Shown here piece after piece: positions 25,895 to 35,239 of a stretch of 64,000 nucleotides of DNA. The DNA is from Candidatus Poribacteria bacterium. GTDB lineage: Bacteria; Poribacteria; WGA-4E; WGA-3G. A program made the translations under genes and the position numbers. Under the pieces are notes generated by a model that saw only the letters and a program-made list of their open reading frames with translations, had not been told where the DNA came from and did not search any database. Every line of letters starts with the position of its first letter. Position 1 is the stretch's first letter. The DNA is taken from assembly GCA_003635255.1 (NCBI GenBank), contig PYJC01000086.1, positions 1-64,000 of the forward strand, read 5' to 3'.

Positions 25895-26740
25895 ATGGCG
25901 AGAGCATTTGCCCCTGGTAACATTTCGTGTGTTTTCAAGGTTATTCCGCACGCCGATGCTGCCCGTATGCACTCGCTCGGTATGGGTTTCACGGTTACAG
26001 AAGGTGTAGAGGTCACCGTCTCTGAACATCAGGAGACGGAAGTGCTATTTAATGGAGAACGTATCAATTTTCCGACGGTCTGTGCTGTTGTTAATAGGCT
26101 TACTGAAAATAGTAGCGTTGTAGATATAAAGGTAGACATTACCTCTCCATTGCCGCTCGGCTGCGGTTTTGGACTCAGTGGTGCAGCAGCACTTGCAACC
26201 GCTTATGCGCTCAATGAACTCCTGTCCATGCACAAAGACAGTGAAACACTCGCAATGATAGCACACGTAGCAGAAGTTGAGAATAGGACAGGGTTGGGTG
26301 ATGTCTGTTCACAGTATCACGGTGGTTGTCTTGTCAAGTTGAAGGAAGGATTCCCTTTAACTGCAGATAGGTTACCGATTGCGGAGCAGCCGATTTATTA
26401 CCGCTACTTTGGACCGATCCAGACAAGCGAGGTACTCGGAAACAGAGAACAGACGACTCGTATCAATCGTGCTGCGGATGTTGCCTTGAATACCTTGCAA
26501 ATGCTTACCGATGCTGAACCGAGTAACGAACTTTTTAACGCGTGTTTTGCGGTTTCAAAACAGTTCTCGGTGGAGAGTGGGTTACTTAGCGATGCGAGGG
26601 TGATAGACACAATCGCAAGTATTGAGGCAGAAGGCGGTGTGGCATCAATGATTATGTTAGGGAACGGTGTCTTTAGCACACACCCTTTTGAGGATGCAGT
26701 AAAGACCAGACTTGTTCATAATCCGGCACGTCTCAAGTAG
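25895..26740 (+). CDS. Archaeal-type pantoate kinase (GHMP family, COG1829)
   Basis: 281 residues from the ATG at 25895, with AAAGGAA just upstream; an earlier in-frame ATG lies in the tnpB element. GHMP kinase motif: PLPLGCGFGLSGAAALATAYALNE, the ATP-binding glycine-rich loop. Opening AFAPGNISCVF and the segments EVENRTGLGDV, YFGPIQTSEVL and RINRAA match archaeal pantoate kinases, which phosphorylate pantoate in the archaeal CoA route. In most bacteria CoA is made by PanC then CoaA/CoaX instead. The gene sits between two tnpB elements. Assignment to pantoate kinase rather than another GHMP kinase is from motif recall. Confidence 0.7.
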   Translation: MARAFAPGNISCVFKVIPHADAARMHSLGMGFTVTEGVEVTVSEHQETEVLFNGERINFPTVCAVVNRLTENSSVVDIKVDITSPLPLGCGFGLSGAAALATAYALNELLSMHKDSETLAMIAHVAEVENRTGLGDVCSQYHGGCLVKLKEGFPLTADRLPIAEQPIYYRYFGPIQTSEVLGNREQTTRINRAADVALNTLQMLTDAEPSNELFNACFAVSKQFSVESGLLSDARVIDTIASIEAEGGVASMIMLGNGVFSTHPFEDAVKTRLVHNPARLK

Positions 26741-26865
26741 TTGTCAGTTATCGGTTTTCAGCTTTCAGTTAAGAGGGTTTTGGTAACAATTCACCTCTCT
26801 CTGAAGACTCTCAATTGGGTGTGGTTCCGAGAGGCATCCTACTAAGAATTGACAACTCAAAACTG
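26741..26865. repeat. Inverted-repeat intergenic element
   Basis: Begins TTGTCAGTTATCGGTTTTCAG and ends AATTGACAACTC, with an inner GGGTTTTGGTAACA...CACCTCTCTCTGA segment. The inner part is shared with the element at 41868-41975 (GGTTTTGGTACA...CGCCTCTCACTGA). No gene is present. Confidence 0.6.
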
Positions 26866-28232
26866 GTGATAGCACCCACACGCTAAAGCGTGGGGCTTCG
26901 GCTTCATACTCTCACTGCGAGGCATGCGGTTTTCTCATAGAGTCCACCGTCTTATTTTCGCTCCACCAGCGGGCGTTTCCCTTGTGTTCTCAAAGTGAAT
27001 TGAATGAACATAAGGCATATCGTCAGGTGACGGCTATCCCTGCCCGCAATATGTTTAGCGCAGCGTTGATGTCTCGGTCGTGGTGATTGCCACATTCGGG
27101 ACATCTCCACTGCCTATCATTCAATGTTAGGCTTTCGTTGCGAAAACCACAGTCGCTACAAGGTTTTGTTGTAGCCGTCCATTGATTGATTTCTCGGAAG
27201 TCACGCTTATGTTTTTGACACTTATATCTCAATATCTCAACGAACTGGTAGAAGGCAAGATCGGAGACTTTACGCCCCCACAAGCGTTTCATGCCGTCAA
27301 GGTTCAGCGTCTCAAGGACAATTGTATCAAACTTCTTACAAAGTTTAGACCCGAGTTGCCAATGGAAGTCTTTGCGTTGATTGCTGATTTTCCGATAGAG
27401 ACGTGCGATTTGCCTAACACATTGCCACCAACGATTAGAACCTTTAACCTTACGGCTAAGTGCCTTGTTGAGAGACCGAAGTTTGTTCAAGGAGTGTTTC
27501 AAAGGTTGTGGGTGTTGGATCTTTTCACCCGTGCTAAGCGTCAAATATGCGTCTTTCATGCCGAAGTCTGCCCCAACGCTTTTACCTGTTGTCGGCAGCG
27601 GTCTAAAATCGGTGTAGGTTGTCGTTATACAGACCCAATATCGCCCACAAGTATCACGCTTAATTGTGAGAGTGCTAATCGTTCCGTGCCATTGACGGTG
27701 TTTGTGAAATGTATAAGGTATTCTATCAAACTGCCATTTACGCGTCTTTGGATTCCACTTGCGAAAAGTCAACGTGATACGGTTATTAAACAAAGACCAA
27801 CCCGCACTTCCAGGATACGTCATAGACTTAAACTTGTGTCTCGGCTTAATATGGGGTCTGCCGCCAAGTTTCTTAAAAAAACGATCGTATGCGTTATCAA
27901 TACGTATAAGTTCTTGTTGCACCGCTTGACTCGGCAACATTTTCCAATGCGGGTGCGTCGTTTTCTTCAGTTCCCTAAAATGGCTATCCATAGCATTATA
28001 GTTCGCATAGGGCAGCCCGTCTTTATACCGTTGACGCTGCCACTCGTGGAAATACACATGCACTTGCCACATATCGTCAAGCAAGTTACCAATGCGGATC
28101 GTATTAGACTGGTCATAAAGCGGATATTTATAGGTTTTCATGGTATATCAAGTACCAAGTATTTATCCCCTAATCAGTGGGTAGGCAGGCACATTACCAA
28201 GTGGTAACGCTGATTATACCTGCCAACTTGAT
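26866..28232 (-). mobile_element. IS200/IS605-type element (tnpB only), copy B
   Basis: On the minus strand the left end (28232 downward) reads ATCAAGTTGGCAGG and includes the inverted repeats GGCAGG / CCTGCC and TTACCA / TGGTAA, then CTGCCTACCCACTGATTAGGGG, matching copy A. The right end carries an imperfect CCCCACGC-TTTA-GCGTGTGGG hairpin and ends GCTATCAC at 26866. It is in inverted orientation relative to copy A, with the pantoate kinase gene between the two right ends. No tnpA. Confidence 0.7.
27023..28141 (-). CDS. tnpB: TnpB RNA-guided nuclease (IS200/IS605 OrfB), second family member
   Basis: 372 residues. RuvC residues D192 (GADFGMKD), E277 (VLETLNL) and D357 (DRDINAALNI), zinc-ribbon C328, C331, C347 and C350. 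It is clearly diverged from copy A in the N-terminal half, while the C-terminal catalytic half and the element ends are similar, so these are related but not recent copies. The gene ends just before the right-end hairpin region (26866-27022) expected to encode the omega RNA scaffold. It appears intact. Confidence 0.85.
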   Translation of the reverse strand: MKTYKYPLYDQSNTIRIGNLLDDMWQVHVYFHEWQRQRYKDGLPYANYNAMDSHFRELKKTTHPHWKMLPSQAVQQELIRIDNAYDRFFKKLGGRPHIKPRHKFKSMTYPGSAGWSLFNNRITLTFRKWNPKTRKWQFDRIPYTFHKHRQWHGTISTLTIKRDTCGRYWVCITTTYTDFRPLPTTGKSVGADFGMKDAYLTLSTGEKIQHPQPLKHSLNKLRSLNKALSRKVKGSNRWWQCVRQIARLYRKISNQRKDFHWQLGSKLCKKFDTIVLETLNLDGMKRLWGRKVSDLAFYQFVEILRYKCQKHKRDFREINQWTATTKPCSDCGFRNESLTLNDRQWRCPECGNHHDRDINAALNILRAGIAVT

Positions 28233-28305
28233 ACTATAATTATACGACATTCTTAGGTATATGTCAAATGTATTCTTACTTACTACAAAATCCAACGCCC
28301 GTCTA

Positions 28306-28334
28306 CATCCCCAAGCTAAAGCATGGGGTCTTGA
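28306..28334. repeat. Solitary IS605 right-end-like hairpin
   Basis: CCCCAAGC-TAAA-GCATGGGG resembles the right-end hairpin of copy B (CACGC-TAAA-GCGTGGGG on the plus strand) and lies 74 bp beyond copy B's left end. It is probably the scar of an older element. An upstream ATG (28261) of the next gene would translate through it. Confidence 0.4.
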
Positions 28335-28353
28335 CGGGAAGATCGATAATCCT

Positions 28354-30267
28354 GTGAATCCTTTAATCTTAATACTTCTGATTTTTTCTACAGTGTCTAT
28401 TGCTTTTGGTGCAGTTGAGATTGAGGATGTGACCTTTGGGTTTAATGGAGGTTACAAGACAGGCACGTGGGCACCCTTGCGTGTCAACGTCCGAAGTCAG
28501 GGACAACCTACAACGCTTGTTGGAGAATTGGCAGTCGAGGTCCGAAGTTTCTCTTCAGACATACCTATTGAACGGTACGCCTCTGCGCTGCATCTCAGCA
28601 CTATTGAGACACTATGGAAAGATTTCTATGTTTACTGTCCGAAAAATGCGACCCAACTCGTCGTTGAGTTTGTGCCGAGAACATCTTCAGGGAACACAAC
28701 GTTGCGTAGCACGCCAGCGAGCGTGATACAAGAAGTTCCATTACCAACGCCTCTGTCCCGAAAAGACTATTTTGTGCTGGTGTTGGCACGGAGCGGTGAT
28801 AAACTAAAACAACTTATTGACAAAAAAAAGTTAGGGGCTTCCGATAACGCACAAGTACATGTTGAATATCTTCCGAACTCGAACCGGCTTCCACGCGACT
28901 GGATAGGTTATAGCGCAGTCGATGTCTTGGTGATTCGTGAGACAGTCTTGACAGAAAGAAGCATCTCCAAAGCCCAACAGACTGCCCTACTTGATTGGTT
29001 ACAGCGGGGTGGCACGCTTATTATGTCTGGCGGTAGCAGCCTTAGCACTTTGCGAGGTAGTTTTGTAGCGTCTTTCCTTCCTGTCGAATTGAAAGGTCTA
29101 AAGAAAATAGATATACGCTCGGATGCTTTGCCCGAACAACTCGGTTTTCAGTCTTCGGATAGTAACGGAACCTTATTTGAATGTATTGAGTTCGTGCCGA
29201 GAGCCGGATGCGAAATATTGATCGGTACAGAGGAACAGGATTACGTTGCGAAACGGAAATTTGGAGATGGACAGATCCTTTGCCTTGCGTTTGATTACAA
29301 TGCATCACCATTTTCAGAACAGAAGGTGGGTGCGACATTCTGGCGCGAATTTTTAAGCAGACATGGTAAATCTCCTCGACATTTCGTAGATAAGTATGCA
29401 CTCGCTCTCCAACATGAGGAGAAAATCCACAAACAGTTTTTACTAAAAATGCCGACGCAAGTGCCGCTCATTAGACTGCTATCTATAGTTCTACCGGTAT
29501 ACCTGTTGAGTTTTGGCGGTTTTTTGTTCTATTTTGGGAAGTCGAAGCAAAAGGCAGGCACTTATTGGATATGCGGATGCCTTTTCGTTCTGGTTTCGGT
29601 AGGTGCGATTGCAATAACGCGAGATGTTCTGCCGAATAGTGTTACAGCAGACCGATTCTCGATTTTGTCAGTCTATCGTGAACAGGATCGTGCACACTTG
29701 CAGAGTTATGTTTCGCTTAGGGCTACAGCACGCGCCGAAATGTCTATTGACTTTACAAAAGGGACCTTCATTCGCCAACAGGAAATCAAGGACTCAGGGA
29801 CCGAATTCCCTCAAAAAATTGGAACATTGGTTCAAAATTCACGTACACAATTACGAGACCTGTTCGTGGGGCCGTGGCATCCTACGACTTATGTGAAAGA
29901 GACCTTTTTGGATACCCAACAACTCCCGCGTATGCTTGAAAACGCGTGGTATGTTGTAGGTAAAGAGATGACTTACTTAGGAGACATCGCACTTGATACT
30001 AAACCTGAACCGTCAAAAACATCGCTTCGGCTACCAGTGACATCAGAAATGCCGCCGGATGAAGAACTGGGCGGTATGCGGGAGAAGTTTGCGCAAATCT
30101 TAGGACGGGAACGGGTGTTACGGCATTTGGCGGAAGAGGTAGATACAAATTTACTGCCTTACTTGATCGGGTGGACTTCTCAAGACTTGACCGATACAGC
30201 AATAGACGGAAATGTTAACACAAATGATGAAACTTTAGTAATTTTTCGACCCACTACAGGGCTTTAA
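28354..30267 (+). CDS. Exported membrane-anchored protein with GATase-like domain
   Basis: 637 residues from the GTG at 28354, giving a clean signal peptide (NPLILILLIFSTVSIAFGA). The ATG at 28261 would add 31 residues partly encoded by an IS-like hairpin. The mature protein starts VEIEDVTFGFNGGYKTGTWAPLRVNV, a beta-sandwich. A middle domain with VDVLVIRETVL and ALLDWLQRGGTLIMSGG is a class-I-glutamine-amidotransferase-like fold without an obvious catalytic Cys. Two membrane helices follow (~400-420 and ~430-450), then a soluble C-terminal domain. Similar proteins occur beside ABC-2-type transporter genes, and an ABC ATPase is two genes downstream. Function unknown. Confidence 0.6.
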   Translation: MNPLILILLIFSTVSIAFGAVEIEDVTFGFNGGYKTGTWAPLRVNVRSQGQPTTLVGELAVEVRSFSSDIPIERYASALHLSTIETLWKDFYVYCPKNATQLVVEFVPRTSSGNTTLRSTPASVIQEVPLPTPLSRKDYFVLVLARSGDKLKQLIDKKKLGASDNAQVHVEYLPNSNRLPRDWIGYSAVDVLVIRETVLTERSISKAQQTALLDWLQRGGTLIMSGGSSLSTLRGSFVASFLPVELKGLKKIDIRSDALPEQLGFQSSDSNGTLFECIEFVPRAGCEILIGTEEQDYVAKRKFGDGQILCLAFDYNASPFSEQKVGATFWREFLSRHGKSPRHFVDKYALALQHEEKIHKQFLLKMPTQVPLIRLLSIVLPVYLLSFGGFLFYFGKSKQKAGTYWICGCLFVLVSVGAIAITRDVLPNSVTADRFSILSVYREQDRAHLQSYVSLRATARAEMSIDFTKGTFIRQQEIKDSGTEFPQKIGTLVQNSRTQLRDLFVGPWHPTTYVKETFLDTQQLPRMLENAWYVVGKEMTYLGDIALDTKPEPSKTSLRLPVTSEMPPDEELGGMREKFAQILGRERVLRHLAEEVDTNLLPYLIGWTSQDLTDTAIDGNVNTNDETLVIFRPTTGL

Positions 30268-30327
30268 AGGACAACGTTCGCGAAGGGTTGGAAGCACCAG
30301 ACAGTGCTTATCAAAAAAAGGTGAACC

Positions 30328-31281
30328 ATGGATGTGCTATCGCTCGGTATTTATGTTGTTGATGTGCTTGGACGACCGATAGATCAGTTCCCTGAAAAGG
30401 GAAAATTAGTACTCTTTGATGAACTCGAAATCCATACGGGTGGTTGTGCGAACAACACGGCTCTTGCGCTGACGCGCCTGGGTGTCTCTGCTGGTGCGAT
30501 GGGTAAGATCGGCACCGACGCTTTTGGTGATCTGATTCTGCAAACGCTTACGGACAATAACGTTAACACGGTAGGTATACAACAAGATGCTGACGTTAGC
30601 ACTTCATTCACGTTTGTCGCGATCGCCTCTGATGGCGAACGTACCTTTTATCATTATATCGGCGCGAACGGCGAACTCCGTGAGACAGATCTGAATTGGG
30701 AACTCATTAAAACTGCCAAGATTTTACACATCGCCGGTGCCCTCGTCATGCCCAGTTTCGACGGTGTCCCGATGGCGAACGTCCTCCGAGAGGTAAAAGC
30801 GTTGGGGATAACGACCTCGCTCGACACAGCGTATGATGCCACAGGAAAGTGGTTGGAGACATTAGAACCGTGTTTGCATCATGTAGACATTTTTATGCCA
30901 AGCATTGTTGAAGCGCAACATCTCACAGGTAGATCTGAGTGTCGTGAAATTGTTCAATTTTTACGTAGCAACTACAATATCGAGACGATCGCCATTAAAA
31001 TGGGTGAAAATGGCAGCTACGTCTCTACACCAGAAACCGAACTTTCCGTGCCTGCCTATTCTGTCAATGTTGTTGATGCAACAGGCGCAGGGGACGCATA
31101 CGTTGCAGGCTTTCTCGCAGGAACGATTATGGGTTGGGATTTAAAAGCGACTGCGGAATTGGCATCCGCGACTGGGGCAGCATGCGTCACCGCTATCGGT
31201 ACAACTGCTGGTATCCAAAATCTTGAAGAGACATTGAAGATTAGCCGTCAGCAATCGGCAGTCAGCCGTCAGAGGAATTAG
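30328..31281 (+). CDS. PfkB-family carbohydrate kinase
   Basis: 317 residues, SD AAGGTGA. Ribokinase fold: GGCANNTALALTRLG near residue 38, the substrate-lid strands, and the C-terminal signature VVDATGAGDAYVAGFLAG with the catalytic Asp. Sugar or nucleoside kinases of this family phosphorylate ribose, fructose, KDG or adenosine; the substrate is not determinable. The last ~13 residues (SRQQSAVSRQRN) are translated from a dispersed TCAG-rich intergenic repeat, so the natural C-terminus has been extended by repeat insertion. Lies between the GATase-like membrane protein and an ABC ATPase. Confidence 0.85.
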   Translation: MDVLSLGIYVVDVLGRPIDQFPEKGKLVLFDELEIHTGGCANNTALALTRLGVSAGAMGKIGTDAFGDLILQTLTDNNVNTVGIQQDADVSTSFTFVAIASDGERTFYHYIGANGELRETDLNWELIKTAKILHIAGALVMPSFDGVPMANVLREVKALGITTSLDTAYDATGKWLETLEPCLHHVDIFMPSIVEAQHLTGRSECREIVQFLRSNYNIETIAIKMGENGSYVSTPETELSVPAYSVNVVDATGAGDAYVAGFLAGTIMGWDLKATAELASATGAACVTAIGTTAGIQNLEETLKISRQQSAVSRQRN

Positions 31282-31362
31282 TTTTCAGTACGATTTTTTT
31301 TAAAAAATCTTTCAGTCATCAGTCATCGGTTAAGAACCGTATTGACAACCGACAACTATAAA
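31252..31362. repeat. TCAGT/CATCGG inverted-repeat element overlapping a gene end
   Basis: CAGCAATCGGCAGTCAGCCGTCAG at the left and CAGTCATCGGTTAAG...GACAACCGACAAC at the right belong to the same repeat family as 39151-39275. It supplies the stop codon of the PfkB gene and the leader of the ABC ATPase gene. (Quoted motifs are shortened; read positions 31252-31275.). Confidence 0.5.
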
Positions 31363-31365
31363 GAT

Positions 31366-32328
31366 ATGAATAACACAGCAATTGTTCAAACAGAAAATCT
31401 ATCCAAATGGTATGGTGAAGTCATGGGGGTGAACAATGTAACGCTTACGATTCACCCCGGAATAACTGGTTTATTGGGTCCAAATGGTGCGGGAAAAACC
31501 AGTTTAATCAAACTTATGACCGGGCAACTGAAACCTAATCAAGGTGAGGTGAAGGTTCTGAATCAACCGGTATGGAATAATCCCATACTGACACGGCGGG
31601 TAGGCTACTGTCCGGATATAGAATTGGCGTATCAATTTATGAGTGGTCATGAGTTTGTTACTTTTTTCGCGACGTTAAGCGGATACGACCCATCAGAAGT
31701 AGAATCTCGGAGTCTACAGGTCCTGGAAACGGTAGATATGCTACCGGCAAAGGATCGTCCGATTGGCTCCTATAGCAAAGGGATGCGGCAACGTATCAAA
31801 CTCGCGCAGGCGTTGGTCCACCAACCGGAACTCCTATTTCTTGATGAACCGCTCACAGGCTTAGATCCGAATGGGAGACGGCATGTTCTCGCCCTATTGA
31901 AAGATCTTGCCGACAAAGGTATTAGTATCGTCGTTTCAAGCCATATCCTCTATGAGATCGAAGCGTTAACAGAGACGATTTTGCTCATCCATCAAGGCCG
32001 TATCCTTGCAGAAGGCACCATCTCCGATATCCGTGAACTGATTGATGAACATCCGCATAAAGTCTACTTAAGCACCGACGAACCGCGCCGTTTGGCGCAA
32101 GTCTGTCTCCCTTTTTCGGATATCCTGAGCGTAACTTTTGTCAATGGTGCTGATACCGCAGAAGAAGTATCAGCAAATGAAGCAGGCGACATTATTATCG
32201 AAACCGCCAAGCCAGATGCTTTCTATGCCCGACTCCCTGAACTCCTCATCGAAAACGAATTGAACGTTTCCCAACTCTACTCTCCTGATGATAATCTCTC
32301 TTCTGTGTTTAAATACTTGGTTGGGTAG
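31366..32328 (+). CDS. ABC-2-type transporter ATP-binding protein
   Basis: 320 residues from the ATG at 31366 (MNNTAIVQTENLSKWYG). No good SD is visible because the leader is repeat-derived. Walker A GPNGAGKT, Q-loop-like YCPDIELAYQF, signature SYSKGMRQRIKLA, Walker B LLFLDEPLTGLDP and switch His SSHILYE are intact. The C-terminal ~90-residue extension is usual for NatA/CcmA-type exporters. No ABC-2 permease gene is adjacent, which is unusual: the next gene is a WD40 protein behind a terminator. The GATase-like membrane protein upstream may be its partner. Confidence 0.8.
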   Translation: MNNTAIVQTENLSKWYGEVMGVNNVTLTIHPGITGLLGPNGAGKTSLIKLMTGQLKPNQGEVKVLNQPVWNNPILTRRVGYCPDIELAYQFMSGHEFVTFFATLSGYDPSEVESRSLQVLETVDMLPAKDRPIGSYSKGMRQRIKLAQALVHQPELLFLDEPLTGLDPNGRRHVLALLKDLADKGISIVVSSHILYEIEALTETILLIHQGRILAEGTISDIRELIDEHPHKVYLSTDEPRRLAQVCLPFSDILSVTFVNGADTAEEVSANEAGDIIIETAKPDAFYARLPELLIENELNVSQLYSPDDNLSSVFKYLVG

Positions 32329-32535
32329 TCTATCCGTCACGGCAGCGATTTTAAACTGCGCTTACAAAGGGTGTTCAAATACTTTGGAATTTTATATAAA
32401 AAATTTTAATCCCGCCCTCTCCGAATGCCCCATATTGTCCACTTTGAAATAAGGACTGCCCATTTTTGTGCAGATTAGTCCCCTTGCGTTCAGAACCCCG
32501 ACATAGTTAGCGACTTCGGACCTCAGCGTATAAAT
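32329..32535. other. Gap with paired 16-nt motif
   Basis: No gene. Holds TGCCCCATATTGTCCA (32426-32441) and TGCCCATTTTTGTGCA (32457-32472), 31 bp apart, the inverted form of the paired motif at 9132-9179, upstream of the first exported WD40 gene. Confidence 0.5.
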
Positions 32536-32575
32536 GCCGAGAGTGTTCAAATTACGAACAATGCTCGGCTTTTTT
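32536..32575 (+). terminator. Rho-independent terminator
   Basis: Stem GCCGAG / CTCGGC (32536-32541, 32564-32569) with an inner stem TGTTC / GAACA, followed by six T residues (32570-32575). It ends the ABC ATPase transcript or attenuates the WD40 leader; the WD40 start codon is 127 bp downstream. Confidence 0.7.
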
Positions 32576-32701
32576 GCGTGCATAGCAGTCAACGCAAGGC
32601 AATGTCGTTGGCGTTGCTTACTCACAATTGGCATCATATTTGCTATAACGCTAACAAAAGACTTGCTGTTAGAAAATCGAGCCAGAGAGGAGGGCGAACC
32701 A

Positions 32702-35239
32702 ATGAAAAGGATGCAATTTCAAAATATACTGGGTCGTACCCGTTTTCTTATTGGAGCACTGATTTTAACGCTCTTTACGGTTTCAAGTCTATTTTTACCG
32801 AACGCTTTTGCCGAAAATTATGCGCAATGGGGTTTGCCGAAAGGCGTTAGGGCGCGTCTCGGTAAGGGATATGTAGGCGGTTTAAAGTTTTCCACTGATG
32901 GCAATCGTCTGATGGTACAAAATTCCGTTGGGATTTGGGTCTATGATGCACACAGCGGTGTAGAATTGGATTTAATCACAGAAAATTTCTCAGAAAGTCT
33001 GGCTTTGAGTCCGGATGGTAGCACAGCTGCCAGTTGGGGACCAGGCGATAAGGTATACGTGTGGAACGTAGCCGATAGCGAAGACAGCGTATCACTTAGC
33101 GGGGATACCTCGAAAGTTTATAGGATGACTTTCAGCCCGGATGGCAGCATCATTGCTGGTGGGACTTTGAGCGAGGAGGTCCTTCTCTGGGAGGCTGACA
33201 CCGGTGTGCACATAGCAACGCTGCTCGGACATACACGTTCTATAAGTTCGATTGCCTTTAGTCCGGATGGGAGGACGCTTGCGAGTGGCAGTTGGGATGA
33301 GACGGTGCGTTTATGGGATGTTACGACTGGCGCGCACAAAACGACGCTCACGGAACACACCGAAGGCATCTCTGATATTGCGTTCAGTCCGGATGGCCGT
33401 ACCTTTGCGAGTTCAAGTTTCAACGAAGATAAGGTGATCCTATGGGATGTCGGCACTTGGCAGCAAAAAGCAGCTCTTAATACGGATATCAATTGTTTCG
33501 CTTTCAGTCCTGACAGCAGCACGCTTGCGACGGGAAGTTGGTGGGGTGAATTACACCTATGGGATGCCGCCAATGGAACCCACAAATTGGAATTCTTAGG
33601 GCATCCGTCAAATATTCCTTCCGTTACATTCAGCCCGGATGGTAAAGTGCTTGCAAGCGGTGGTCAGGACAAACTGTATCTATGGGACATTGATAGTGGG
33701 GCACGAAAATTATCAATTACCGGTCATACGGATGGTGTTTATTCGATTGTCTTCAGTCCAGATAGTAAAGTGCTTGCAAGCGGGAGTTCTGAACAAATTC
33801 ATTTGTGGGATATCGCCACAAGTGAACAGGTATCGACACTGTTTGTAGGAGACTGGGCAACTAATGCCAGTTTGGCTTTCAGTCCCGATGGCAATATGCT
33901 TGCGAGTGAAGCTGGTTCCCAGATCCATCTGTGGGACGTTAAGAGTAGAACACACAGGGTAACCATCAGAAGATATTGGCAAACAACAAGCGGTTATGTC
34001 AGATACAGATCAATTGCTTTCAGTCCCGATGGCAGGTTTCTTGCTCGTAGCGCGAGTAACAGCGTGGGAGTCTGGTATGCGGGACGGACCTATAAAAAGA
34101 CACTTGCTGGCCATACGGGTGATGTCACTTCAGTCGCCTTCAGTTCCGATAGTCGAACACTTGCGAGTGGTAGTGTGGATACCACAGTGCGTCTGTGGGA
34201 TGTTGTTACGGATACCCACAAAGCGACCTTCACGGGACACACAGAGGGTGTTATGAGTGTTGCGTTTAGTCCGGATGGTCGAACACTTGCGAGTGGTAGC
34301 GATGACAACACAATAATTCTATGGGATGTGGACACGGGCGACCCGAGAACTACTATCGTGGCACATACGAACGGTATCAATGATGTCGCGTTCAGTCCGG
34401 ATGGCAAAGTGCTCGCAAGCTGTGGATATCGGGATGATTCCACTGTAAAGTTGTGGGATGTGGACACGGGCGACCCGAAAGCCACTTTTGTTGCACATAC
34501 GTACGGTGTCAGTGATATTGCGTTCAGTCCGGATGGTCGAACACTTGCGAGCTGTGGTTGGGATGGCACTATACTTTTGTGGGATATGACCCCAGGAACA
34601 GCCGCAGAGATCAAAACGCCACAACTCGCTGAGGATGCGAATGGTGATGGTATAGTAGACCTCCAAGATTTGGTTTTTGTTGCCTCACAATTTGGACAGT
34701 CTGGCATAGAAAATGCGGCAGATGTTAACGGGGACGGGACAGTCGATATAGCGGATATCTTGTTGGTCGCTGGTGCCCTTGAGACCGGCAACGGTGCTCC
34801 ATCTGCGTATTCTCAATCAATAGGGTCACTCACGGCTGGGGAAGTGGAACAGTGGTTACTGCAAGCACAGGAAGTTAATGACGAGGGACCTGTCTTCCAA
34901 AGAGGTATTGCCCTTCTTGAAAGCCTCTTGGCTGTGCTGACTCCGAAAGAGACGGTGCTTCTGCCAAACTACCCGAACCCGTTTAATCCGGAGACGTGGA
35001 TCCCGTATCAGTTGGCAGCGGCTGCGGATGCAAAAATTCGCATCTATGCTGCGAGTGGCGAATTGGTGCGGACGCTGGTGTTGGGCTATCAATCTGCGGG
35101 AGTCTATCAAAGTCGTAGCCAAGCGGCGTATTGGGATGGTAAAAACGAACTTGGAGAACCTGTCGCAAGCGGCATCTATTTCTACACGCTGTCTGCGGGG
35201 AGGTCCACAGCGACGCGGCGGCTGGTTATACGAAAATGA
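32702..35239 (+). CDS. Exported WD40 (two-propeller) protein with dockerin-like and C-terminal sorting domains
   Basis: 845 residues from the ATG at 32702, with GGAGG 9-13 bases upstream. Signal peptide to about residue 37 (...FLPNAFA). Fourteen WD40 blades (each with FSPDG...LASG...xxLWD) imply two seven-bladed propellers. A dockerin-like pair of Ca-binding loops follows (DANGDGIVDLQD and DVNGDGTVDIAD). Next is a helical linker, then LLPNYPNPFNPETWIPYQL and a Fn3/FlgD-like beta domain ending RRLVIRK, as in proteins sorted to the cell surface. It is predicted to be surface-displayed, scaffolding other exported proteins. Starts ENYAQWGLPKGVRARLGKG, a family opening shared with two other genes here. 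Confidence 0.8.
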   Translation: MKRMQFQNILGRTRFLIGALILTLFTVSSLFLPNAFAENYAQWGLPKGVRARLGKGYVGGLKFSTDGNRLMVQNSVGIWVYDAHSGVELDLITENFSESLALSPDGSTAASWGPGDKVYVWNVADSEDSVSLSGDTSKVYRMTFSPDGSIIAGGTLSEEVLLWEADTGVHIATLLGHTRSISSIAFSPDGRTLASGSWDETVRLWDVTTGAHKTTLTEHTEGISDIAFSPDGRTFASSSFNEDKVILWDVGTWQQKAALNTDINCFAFSPDSSTLATGSWWGELHLWDAANGTHKLEFLGHPSNIPSVTFSPDGKVLASGGQDKLYLWDIDSGARKLSITGHTDGVYSIVFSPDSKVLASGSSEQIHLWDIATSEQVSTLFVGDWATNASLAFSPDGNMLASEAGSQIHLWDVKSRTHRVTIRRYWQTTSGYVRYRSIAFSPDGRFLARSASNSVGVWYAGRTYKKTLAGHTGDVTSVAFSSDSRTLASGSVDTTVRLWDVVTDTHKATFTGHTEGVMSVAFSPDGRTLASGSDDNTIILWDVDTGDPRTTIVAHTNGINDVAFSPDGKVLASCGYRDDSTVKLWDVDTGDPKATFVAHTYGVSDIAFSPDGRTLASCGWDGTILLWDMTPGTAAEIKTPQLAEDANGDGIVDLQDLVFVASQFGQSGIENAADVNGDGTVDIADILLVAGALETGNGAPSAYSQSIGSLTAGEVEQWLLQAQEVNDEGPVFQRGIALLESLLAVLTPKETVLLPNYPNPFNPETWIPYQLAAAADAKIRIYAASGELVRTLVLGYQSAGVYQSRSQAAYWDGKNELGEPVASGIYFYTLSAGRSTATRRLVIRK

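Noticed and set aside
24628-28141. TnpB proteins as possible Cas12-type effectors.
   Set aside because: Size (372-403 aa), element ends of IS605 type and the absence of any repeat-spacer array point to transposon TnpB.
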